In this document: one piece after another, positions 51,701 through 62,331 of the stretch
Layout: the number at the start of each line of letters is the position of its first letter
Numbering within the stretch: position 1 is the first letter of the stretch
Source: Chrysoperla carnea
Taxonomy: Eukaryota > Arthropoda > Insecta > Neuroptera > Chrysopidae
Length of the DNA: 64,000 nucleotides
Reading direction: 5' to 3'
Assembly: GCF_905475395.1 (NCBI RefSeq)
Contig: NC_058338.1
Span: 2,977,001 to 3,041,000 of the forward strand
Notes under the pieces: generated by a model
Told to the model about the DNA's origin: nothing
Seen by the model: the letters and a program-made list of their open reading frames with translations, nothing else
The model's database searches: none
Position numbers and translations under genes: made by a program

Positions 51701-54700
51701 ATTCAATCTGTAATGGCGTTTATACCCATTAATTATCTACGGGTTGTCCATGCTTTCAATGGGGTCGAGTTAATTCTAAAATTTCGCACTCTTCAAGGAA
51801 AATCAAAAATCTTAATAAATATTTTTTTAATTATTAATAGATTGAGTATACTCTTTCCATCGAAGTATTACAAATAACAACAATGTATCACAAAGCATTA
51901 TTGTTTTCAACAATACCATTAGAATTAGAATTATTGAAAATAATACCAGAAAAACTTCAAGATTTAGTCAAAAGTGCATTTAAGCTTTTATTGCCTTCAA
52001 TACAAGAAACTAGAATGCATAGAATACTTGAAATATCAAGGTAAGTCAAAAAAAAACTAGTTTGACCCAAGCGGAATTCCGCAGAGCGATACTCGTGACT
52101 AAAAACAGAGTAGAGAAATAATATATTATCAATAGTAATTTACTTTATTTTTATTTATAGGCAACTTTATTACAGATATGATATGCAAATTGCATAATAA
52201 ACAAAATTAATTTTTCAAGTTAAATGTTAATTTCTCTAGCCTGTTTTTCCTAAGCGGTATATTTTTAGACCGTGAGTCTACTTTATGTCTTTAGCTAGCA
52301 TAATAAGCTTGAAAATGAGGGCTTAATCATGGAATTTTATAAAGTAATAAGGACAAATCTCCAATAATCACTCACAAAATCCCCGATTTTAATTATTTGA
52401 AACCTATACAGTTAAAAGTAAAATAATTTGATTTAAACAGTCGATTAATAGAAGCTTTAGCTGTATGCATATATCCGAATGAGGACATATTTTCAAAAGA
52501 AAGCAGAGACGCTTACACAGAAAATCTAATAAAAGTTGCTGACGAACCCGATATACCAATGTATTTAGAACCATGGGCGTATGACATTGATGATTATCCT
52601 TATCCAGAATTAGAAGAAGACGACACAAAAGAGGTAAGAATTGTTAACAAATTTTGACATCTTGGCGACGCCCATGTCTTCAAGTGTACAATCAGACATT
52701 TATAAAGTTTTTTTATTATAATAACATTTTCTTAGATGACCAAGGCTGCTTATAAAACAATGGAAACGGTTGCAGCACTTTCACATCTTGTAGCTGTAAA
52801 TTTAGTACCCAAAAAAGATGAAGTTTTAGACGAGTAAGTACGATATGAGATTCGCTTTTCTCGAAACGGAGTGATAATGATGCTCCACCTATATCTGTAT
52901 CCCTACCGTTGATTTTCGAAATTTATCTGGTAAATCTGAAATGATGGAAAATTTTCGATCGTCTCTTCAATTTAAGTTGCCAAAAAGTATAAAAAAATAA
53001 AGGTGAAATAAAATTTTGTAATTTTCAGATTTACAAATTTTCCAGGAATAATTTTTGAACGCCATCGAAGTAAAATCGATTGGAGTTTTTATGTAAATGT
53101 TAAAACTGGTCAAAAACAGCATTTTATTGATCTACAACAAATTGGTGATCCAGAAATTGGCGTAGTTATAATTGAAGAAAATTTTTGTAAATCACAAGCT
53201 AAAACTTTTTTCTCTCTTCAGGTATTATCTTAAATATACCGCCTACGTCAAAGTATTCATCAAGATAATTTCAGGCTTGTCCCCTTTTTAGTCTAAAATA
53301 ATCTAGTAAAGCAGATTTCGGCCTGATGAAAATAAAAACGTTATCGTGCCTTATTTCGTACCAATCCGATTTAATAATTAAGAAGGGACATTAACACAAA
53401 AATATTTGATTCTTTTTTAGTTTATAATCGCACCATTTAATCCATTTTATTGGACAAATAAATCAAGATTTATTATAAAATATCCATACATGATTAAATT
53501 AACTAAAAATATTGAAGGGCTACAAATACCGGAAAATAAAAGGGCTGCTAAGAAAAAACAATCTGCTGCGAGTACTCCTAGAGGAGGTAGTCCTTCAAAG
53601 GGTACTCGTACAGAGGGTACCGATACTCTTGTAGTAGATCAAACTCGTAAAAAACGAGCATTAAAAAGCTCTGATCTTGAGACGAAAAATACGGTGATCG
53701 AAGATGAGATGCTTCGTGTAGAAATGCCAATGAGAACATTTAAACATAATTATACAATGGGTGAGGCTATCTATTATCATGATGAGAAGAAAGTGAAGGC
53801 AGCTGATCTAACTTTATCCAAATTTAAGTTAACAATTGATGATAAAACGCCATCGATGTTAATTTGGTCATACGATTTGATTGATAAAGGAGCTACTATA
53901 AATGTAAATAATTCTATTTTATTCTTAATTATTATCCTACCAAAACGAACCAAAATGGAAAGGACTACGCTTAAGGTGAAAGGACTGCGTCAACCGGATT
54001 TCATAGTCGTCCAGGAATGTATTGCTTTTTTCTACTAAATACACAAACTACCATTTTCACTTAAGTTTGGAGAATGCATACTTTTGTCCGGAGAAATCAT
54101 AAATCGGAGACTCCAGCCCAAAGCCAGAAAGATGGCAGCCCCGCAATATTGCTAAGTACCTTTTTTCGAAAAAAAAGTACCTTTTTTATTTTTGTGTAGA
54201 ACTTTGATGTGATTTGTTTTAGGTTACTATTGAAGCAAATGGTCAATCAATTAAACAAAAACATATCACACAAAACGATCGTTTAATATTATTCGATTAT
54301 AAGCAATTGATACCTGGAGCCGGTCCGGATACCGATATAATCTCGGTTGCAAGACCAGCTGTAAGTATATATCATTGACTTTATATTTTTACCATATTTG
54401 TTAGGTTCAGTTGATTTTTTCATTGAATGAGAAGACAAAATATGTATCATATATATTTGTACTTACATATTTTATCCTATGCAACATTGTAAACAACATT
54501 ACCGTTAAATATTATACATCTATGCGAGCTAGCATAGACAGTCTTTGTTGGGATTACGAGGGGTTTGAATTCTAAAACACCACGTCCTACGCCAATCGTT
54601 TGATGATAAATTTAATAACTTGGATATCTTAAAAATTTTTTTAAAACTTTTACATTTTATTTATAAATTCAAAATACAGACTCCAAGAAATACGATGTAC

Positions 54701-57700
54701 GGCTTGGAAGTGACTGGTGTGGAATGCCTTGCTTGGAAGACTGAAGAGCAAACAGAATGGGAGCCAGATTGTGACAGTGTAAGTTATTAGTGTTAGTTTC
54801 TATTCATTGGAAATTTAAAAGGCAAAATTAACGCCAAAAAGTAAAAAAAGGATAATCAGTCTATTTATTTTTCTAGTCCAAGATTGAAGTAAATCTTATA
54901 GATAATAAAGTTTCATGTGTTTGTAAAACATCAGAGACTGCAATATATGCGATTAGTTTAAAGCCATTGGGCATCAAACCTGACGGGCAATTATTGATTG
55001 ATTTTAAATTTGATATTCAAATGTGTTCTATATGTTTTTTAACTTGCTTGATTGTCTTCACAATGTTTTTGATTTTATTGTATATGGCAATCAGATTGGA
55101 TAACAACGATTATAATTGTGTAAGAAAACTTTTCTTAAACCCACGTTAAACCCACCCCCCCCCCCCCCCAATATAACTTTTCCAAGATGATCACAGCGGA
55201 CTATAAACTAGAAGTGATAGATTTGATAAAAAATACCCTAAATATATGGAATTGGGGAAATATTGTCGTGGGAATATTTAGTTCGAGGATATTAACACAA
55301 GCGTTTATAGATTTGGGTACCACACTACGTGAAATAGAAGCCACCGGCTATGAAATCCCTAGACCCAATAAAGCTTACCTTTGGATCGTTTTATGAATGT
55401 GAATTGAATACTGTTAATGTATTAATTGTTTTTTTTGTAGAGACGCGTAAAATATTTAATCGATAATCGAGAATGCGAAGACTATCCGTATGTTGTAATT
55501 GTTTATAGTAGTGGAACATTATTAACAACTTCCAATATTGGAATCAAAATATACGGAACATGTGACAATAGTAAGGTTAGCAAATCCATTATTTATCTAA
55601 TACAAGGCTCTATTGATAATAAGGAAGCTATACGGAATGGTTCTGCTCATCAATAATGGAAAAATCAATACAAGCAATATTTAGCTAAGAAATTTTAATG
55701 CTAACATGCCAGCGCCACGTGTAAAAAAAAAGTAAACCATATTTATTAGACTTAGCTGATTTGTCATTGAATGAAGAGACAAAAGAAGATACCATTAGTT
55801 TACATTGGCTTAAATAGATTAGTTTAAATCGATTATCGATAAAATTCAGTTTAGTTATTGTACCCTTCTATATTTTAATTTTCAGCGACATATTCTACGC
55901 GGCATACAGGCGCCTTTAAATGGCAGTACTATCGAATATTACATTTTAACTACAGATGTTTCGCTTGGCCAGTTAAGAGCTATTGAATTATGGATTGACT
56001 ATCGTGGCAGTCGCCCTGAGTGGTAAATTCTTAATTTTTATGAGCTTCTTAGACGCTTTTACTTTTCGCCTCTAGTGGAAATATTTTCTGCCAATAGTCT
56101 AATATAATCTTACAGTGCGTTCTGAAAAACAATTCTAGAAGAATTAGTAAGTCTAAAAAATAGCATGAGAACTGATGAGTTTTTATATTTTCCTGATTCT
56201 AATTATTTCTGAGTCTATTTTTCCGGATGTATTGATCTTTGCCCATGTCTGTTTTCCGAATAAGATATAATCTCATTATTTTTGACGTCTTTAGGTATTG
56301 TGAAAAAATTATAATACGTAATTGTAATGAGAAATGTGAATGGGAGTTTGATGTAAATGAACGATTTTCATTGGTTAATGATCAGTTTAAAGACCATCAT
56401 TTTATTCCGCTTAGACCAATCAAATCAAAACCCACTTTATGTGAACAAATTTTTAATGGTGAAGAATTTATACTCAGACACTTATGGTTTGGCATGTTAA
56501 GAAGGTATTTTTAAATTCAATTTTATTCTCAAGCTTAGTTGGCATGTCCGTTTCTTATATAATTCCCCCATACTACATCAATGAGTATGAGAGAGTACAT
56601 ACACATTAAGCAATGTGTATAAAAAAGATATTCATTATACTAAGTCACCATGATTAAATTATTCTTTTTATTTTATAAGGAAATGGTGTCATGGATTTTC
56701 ACGCGTTGAACATGTAACTTGTGGGTTTGCTGTGCTGTTTATAAGTATGTTCTTTACAATGGTTATAATGGGTATAACAAGTTGGTCTTCATGGGCAGAT
56801 TCTGATTTTTGTAGCATATGTTTTTTTTACGCTTCATGGGTTGGACTTGCATCCCTGGGTGCTTCCATTTTAGTCGTATACCCATTCCTGTATATACTTA
56901 GGTAATTTTACAATTAATTACAATTGAGAAGTTTCCATCCCTAAAACTGTACAAGTTTTTGGGACTGAAAAGTCCCGATAGTAGGGAAACGAGATGATGT
57001 ATCTGGTAGTTAGAGGGTTAAAGTGAAGTTTGTTGGATTCCATTTAACTTGGACTTATAACACAAGCCTCAATGTGTCTTCTATATTTCTATTTTAAAAT
57101 TATTTTTTTTCTAAATAAATTTTGTTTTACTCAGAAATTCTAGATTGAAAGATAAATATTATGCTGGAATAGATCCCATTTCAAGTCCTCCATATCGTCA
57201 GCTACCGTGGTGTGTAAAACTTATAGCATTGTAAGTTTTCACTTTAAAATACTGTATATGACAAAATTATTTGTGCTCAAAAAATGAGTCGAAGACTATG
57301 AGTATGGCAGGCTTTAGATTTTCCAGGGGGGTTGTTAAGCCTGCCTGACGTACCCCTGGCTACAATCCTGATACTCATACACCAGGCTCAAGAAATTTTT
57401 TCTTCGATTAATTTAATTTGTTGTTGTATTTTTCACGTTACTCCGCACTCTATCATTCTTAAAAAAAGTATTATCCTTATAATCCTGGTAACGCTATCCG
57501 CATTGGTTGTCCTTTATTACGGATTTGAGTTTGGTCTGCGTAGAAGTATCACATGGTTACTAAGTATGATTATGATATTTATATTGGATGTGTATTTTAT
57601 TGAAAGTGTGCATGTTTTCATACGAAATTTTCTATATTTCTTTTTTTCAAGGGTAAGTCTAAGCACATACACAGTGAAGCAAAAGTCGCTGTTAATATTT

Positions 57701-60700
57701 GCTTATTCAATTTGCTAATAAAGCTGAAACTTTGTAATAATTTTGTAGAAAAAAAACCAAAAATATTTTTGTAATGCATTACTTGATTTTAATTATGAAA
57801 ATCAATTGAAATATGCTACTGCGGCTTGTAAAAATCGATTGCTCAAGAAAGACATGGCCAGACCACTGCCAAAAAAAATGATAAAAGTAAGTGCAGAACA
57901 ATAAATTTTCAATTGGACTCAAATTTTAGGAATTTCTTACTAGAAAATTTCTCGATTACAGAGCTAAAGAGGCATCCTCGAAAAATTACCCTCGAAAAAA
58001 TGGAAAACACAATTTTTGAAACTTGCTTTTCAGCCCCTCTGCGATGCAATAAACATGACAATAAGACACGAAAGTTTGTTAAGCTTTCGCTCAGTCTGGA
58101 AATTAAGCATGTATCTAGTTCTTCTAAATTTTGAGTCTGGATTCGCTCCTAATATATATATTCCACATTCGAAAAGTTTTAATTTTACTGAATTATTTCT
58201 AGATATTACGTACAAGAGAACAGAAATATTTCGAGCATAGAAAACGGGTTGTACGAAATGTATTTTTCATTTTCTTATTTATGTGTCTTCTATATTTAGT
58301 CACTCATACATGCCAAGACCATGCATATTTCCATGCTTTAGTTTACAAGAAAATGTTCGACGAAGGAATTTATACACAAACTCAAGGTTTAAAGACAATC
58401 GACGATAATAATAAGTAAGCGTTTTGAGCTTTGCTCGTAAATTTTTTTCTTTAGATCCGTTTCCGGGATAAAACAACGTTTTCTAAAAAATCTCCTGCTT
58501 ATTAAATTTCATGAAAATCGTTGGAGCCGTTTCCGACATAAAACGATGTTGGACTCAAATTATTTGAAATAAAAAAAGAGATAATTACTTGGCTTTCTCC
58601 GAAAAGTTTTAGTATAATGAGAAATAATTATTTGTTTAAGGATTTTAAATTTTATAAATTATACATTACTGGTTGCAACACATTGGCGAAAACCACATTG
58701 GGTAATGAGTGGTGATCGAAAAGTACTTGGAAGAATTCGGTAAGTACAGTCGAGGGATCACAAATTGGATTTATACATTTCTAATTGAAAATAAAAATAA
58801 ACCGGTGTAAGATATCAATATGGTTTCTTTTTAATTTGTAAGTGAAAAAGGCCTGATTCAAAATCTTAGCTGAGTCGGAAGTAGAGTTAAAGGGGCCCCG
58901 GAGCAAGAAGGATGAGATATTCGGGCTGCCATTATAAATCACCTTTAATTCGTTAATATTCAAAAGTTGTTCGATAAGATTTTAGTAGTTCGATAGGGGA
59001 TTCCCCGAACCTGGACCCTTTTGTAATTTCTGCCCTGAATCATAGATATCTTATACCGTTTTGGTTTTATTCCAATTTAAAAATGTATAATTCTTATCTC
59101 ATCACCAACTAATGAATTTTCTTGTATGATCTTTTTAGTTTGCGACAAATTCGAATCAGAACAAATTTAACATGTCTTGTCCATAGACCAATGACCTACT
59201 ACGCTAGTGAATTATGTCATGGACCATTTAACTATGATTATATGGATAATAAAAATTATAGTTCAAATTGGACGACATATAATACAACCGAAAAACGGGA
59301 ATTACGGGAACCATATATGTATCATAAGGGAGAATATATGGAATATATGACTCCATCATTTGGTAGGTTAGGTTAGAGTGGCTGTCCGGGGGTGGGACAT
59401 ACTTGTGATACTGTAGGTTTGGCCCATCCCCGACCACTACTCCATGAACCATTTAAAGCTGTTTAAGAACAACAGAAGAGCTTTGACGTCAACTGACTTT
59501 AGGTCGGAGAGGTCGTCAAATTCTCGGAGTTATTTAATAATGTAAATATGTTCGTAATGTATGTAGGGCACACTGGACAAATTCCAAAAGGTGGATACTA
59601 CGCATATCTTGGACGTTCGCTATTATCAAGTCGCAAAATATTAAATCGCCTTACAAAACAATTCTGGTTTGATTTAAAAACTCGATACTTAATTGTTGAA
59701 TTTGCATCGTATAGTGCTGATTCTAATTTTCTAACTGTCGTCAAGTTGATTATCGAAAAATCTGCATCCGATTCATTTAGAACTTCGCCGCATGTAAGTA
59801 AACAAATTTGTAATTTCATTATATAGACATTAAAATGACGAAACTTGGATTGTTTTTATTCTCCGGAGGACCCTGAATTAACTGTGCAGACTCTCGATAA
59901 TATCATACTATCGTAACCCAAATGCCGACGAACGTCCGTCTCCAGGAGGGAAAAGTGAAAAAACAAAGTATCCAAGTTTGTAATGTTGTCACGTTCTAAA
60001 ATTAATTTTTTTTTCCTTGTATTTTCAGATAACGGCAATTCCTTTACGACGTCCATTAGATTCGTCCATTCCTCATTACGTCGGACTAATACTTATACCT
60101 GCATCATATACAATTTTGATAACACTAATCTGGTATTTTTATATGAGCGATCATCCCCCCTCGAATCTATTTCGATACTACCATCAATATATATCGTTTT
60201 ATGATTTACTCATGATAATTTTAGTTTTCATTTACACCATGTTCTTTCACACCTTGCAAATAGCTCAACGAACTGCAATACGACAAGTTGGACGTATTTT
60301 AATAAGTAAAAAATTTGAAGATTTTACATATTTAGTACAAATCTTACAATTAACACAATATTTGGGTGGATTTTTAATTTTTTTTAATGTTGTCTATTTA
60401 TTATCATTTTTAACATTTCGAAAAATTTTACGACCATATTATTATTCGCTCAATTTATGCCGTATATTTCCAAGTTTATATATTATCGTTATTGTATTAG
60501 GTAAGCGAATGAAAATCCCTTTTTTTAATCGAAATAATAGAGAAGTTGCCAATAGTAAATTCAAATGCCAGTGACGTCAATATATCGCTTTAGTAACGAC
60601 ACCACACGGAGAAATGATAAAATAACATGCAAGATGATAAATGGTTTATTTCTCAACTTGTTTAACATAATTTTACATAGAAACAAGCCAAAAAATGTGA

Positions 60701-61598
60701 ATTAAGCATGATTCCGATTGGCTCGCAGCCTCAATGGGTGTAAATACGTCACAACCAATAAAAAGTACTTAAATATACTTTAGATGAATTATTCTTTCAT
60801 TCATATACGAATTTGTGGCAAAAAAAAAATTAATGCAACTTCTCTATTCGTAGAGGTTTGGCTGTAAGTGGAAAAAGTGTCATTTGGTAATGAAAAACGA
60901 GTATCTGACTACTTATGAAAATTTTCATGTTTCTGGCGGAGACTTAAATGTTTGCTTTGGTGATTTTTGGCCTATAGTTCCAAAAATACGTGCGGAAAGA
61001 AAGTAGGTGTAGCAGAGTAAAAAAATTTCGAGTCTACTTCCATTATTTTATCCGATCGTTTTGTTTTTCGATGACAATATTTCGACCCACAACCAAACCT
61101 AATACGTAATTATTATTCCGCAAACTTACACATTCTTACTGCAATATAGGTGGCTCCTTTTTCTTCTGGACATTTGGTATACATGCATTTGGTGTTACCC
61201 TAAAATTTCTAGTAATGTCACTGAATCCAAATTTAATGGATAGATATTTCCAAGATATGTACCCATATGCCAGATTTCCATTACTTTGGACGATTTTAAT
61301 AACTACATATTCGACAGTCTTACGATTTATTGTAGTTTTTATCTGTATTATCAATACACGCTTACAATATGGAAATTCGCTGATAAAACATCAAATAAAC
61401 TTGAAGGAAGAAAGAAAAACATATAAATTTTCATTCAATAATTTTGTCCGAGAACGGATTTGCTTCAAGACAGATGATATGGATGCATTACGAAAGTATC
61501 TTGATGAACGACGATTTATGAATATGGTACAGGATAGGGAAGGATATACTCTATCCTGTGAGAGATCTCTGGATGAAAGATGTTCGTCTACTTGTTGA
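45790..61598 (+). CDS. Polycystin-1-like protein (PKD1/LOV-1 family), complete, 32 exons, 2324 aa
   Basis: Exons: 45790-46171, 46326-46562, 47542-47755, 47842-47999, 48785-48966, 49196-49442, 49536-49713, 49806-50080, 50197-50544, 50736-50872, 51210-51374, 51841-52040, 52441-52633, 52736-52833, 53029-53221, 53421-53903, 54223-54360, 54680-54778, 54877-55119, 55441-55575, 55886-56022, 56295-56504, 56680-56901, 57135-57230, 57469-57652, 57749-57886, 58203-58414, 58641-58739, 59139-59362, 59567-59793, 60029-60500, 61150-61598. Order: signal peptide (hydrophobic VLIISLILVFLL), two EGF-like modules (about 38-120), a long REJ-like ectodomain, a GPS cysteine/tryptophan motif (1292-1325), TM1 (about 1360-1382), PLAT domain (about 1391-1510), then ten more hydrophobic segments with an extracellular polycystin (TOP) domain at about 1800-2018 (WFDLKTRYLIVEFASYSAD). 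The family are membrane receptors or channel subunits, in invertebrates often in ciliated sensory cells or sperm. The start could also be the ATG at 45820. The donors at 51375 and 49443 are weaker calls. Confidence 0.88.
46645..46890. mobile_element. Inverted-repeat element containing palindrome D (polycystin intron 2)
   Basis: TCGTAGACCATGAGCTAGTT and GCTAATAAA at the left are mirrored by TTTATTAACAAATTG and CAACTGACTCATGG at the right. The centre is palindrome D (46732-46803), with ATAGGCAACTTGTA ends. Palindrome D is thus probably the core of a larger MITE. Confidence 0.6.
46913..47460. mobile_element. Long palindromic element E, interrupted (polycystin intron 2)
   Basis: Left end TGGTGGAAAAATTTCTCTG and right end AGAGTAATTTTTCCACAAG are inverted repeats, and inner arms AGTTACTAAGACTTC / GAAGTCTTAGTAACT and CCTTTTTCAAAAAG / CTTTTTGAAAAAGG continue the stem. 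The loop is occupied by the separate element at 47056-47249. Confidence 0.7.
47056..47249. mobile_element. TA-flanked MITE nested in element E
   Basis: A 194-bp element with about 49-bp inverted repeats (CAGTCAAAATCGCTTTTAAC left; the right reverse complement is CAGTCAAAAGCGCTTATAAC) and a TA on each side (47054-47055, 47250-47251). ACCAACAAATTTCGTCG is shared exactly by both arms. Tc1/mariner-pogo type. Confidence 0.85.
50962..51037. repeat. Palindromic repeat family D, copy 3 (polycystin intron 10)
   Basis: ATAGGCAACTTGTATTACG to TTATACAAGTTGCCTAT is nearly identical to 46732-46803, and the similarity continues right into TTATTAATTTTATAAGTC. Confidence 0.75.
52235..52355 (-). repeat. Repeat family A, partial reverse copy (polycystin intron 12)
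   Basis: GCGGTATATTTTTAGACCGT and ATAAGCTTGAAAATGAG match copy 1 at 470-540 in the same orientation. Confidence 0.6.
59363..59530 (+). repeat. Repeat family G inserted at a polycystin splice donor
   Basis: Starting within GGTAGGTTAGGTTAGAGTGG, this matches 34528-34700 (CCACTACTCCATGAACC, GTTTAAGAACAACAG). The first intron base after exon 29 (59363) coincides with the repeat start. Confidence 0.55.
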
Positions 61599-62331
61599 TT
61601 TTTCGGTGATGAATATATAACGGGTTTTTTTTTGGAGGTTCACTTGTAATATCAATGAAAAAGGCTTTATTTGAAATATAATTTCGCCATTAATTCACCG
61701 AATGTTTTATTCCAAGTGTTAAATTTTACAAGGTTTATCGGCGTAGGCAAGTGATTTTACATATACAACCCCCCCCCCAATCTAATGGTGGTTAGATCGC
61801 ATGATCAATTTGGAGGCCAAAAAAATGGCAAACCAAACTAAACACAAAGAAACTGTCTGCTGTCTAATAGCTTATCAAACAAGAGGTTGCCAAATCAAAG
61901 ATGTGGACTTCTAAAAAAAACACCTCCTCAAGTATTATTTTTAATGTAATTTGAATAAGTTTTAAATAAATGCTATAAAAAACCAGATTTTGGGTATCTT
62001 TTCTATTTGATTCTCGAAGAGATTCTCTTTATGGTCTAAGGGACGGTATAAAGTCAATCTTTACTCATCCAAAAACCAGATGAGACATATTTTTTATCAA
62101 ATTACATAAAATATTGTGATTTCACTGAACTTTTGCGCTTTTTGACTTAAAAAAATTACCTATCACGTATCACTTTACTTTTTTTCTTACGTATCTACAA
62201 TGGATTTGACCTAAGCAATTACCTCAGATGCTGGTATGCTTAAAATCGTTTGACAGTCTATGTAACTCTAAAGTCAATGATTCTGTCACTGTGACAGATT
62301 TATATTTGAAAACATAATCACCTGTACGAAA
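61599..62331. other. Spacer between the polycystin and zinc-finger genes
   Basis: This contains the polycystin 3' UTR with AATAAA at 61965-61970 (367 bp after the stop), a C run near 61770, and from about 62205 to 62300 a repeat that is the reverse complement of 30780-30860 in sol intron 3 (ATTACCTCAGATG, AAATCGTTTGAC). No other feature is seen. Confidence 0.6.
61965..61970 (+). terminator. Polyadenylation signal AATAAA for the polycystin gene
   Basis: First canonical AATAAA found downstream of the stop codon at 61598. Assigned by motif and position. Confidence 0.45.

Noticed and set aside
55187-55396. Open frame of 69 codons in polycystin intron 19
   Set aside because: No donor or acceptor lets it join the flanking exons, and skipping it gives a smooth TM1-to-PLAT transition. 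Possibly a transposon fragment.
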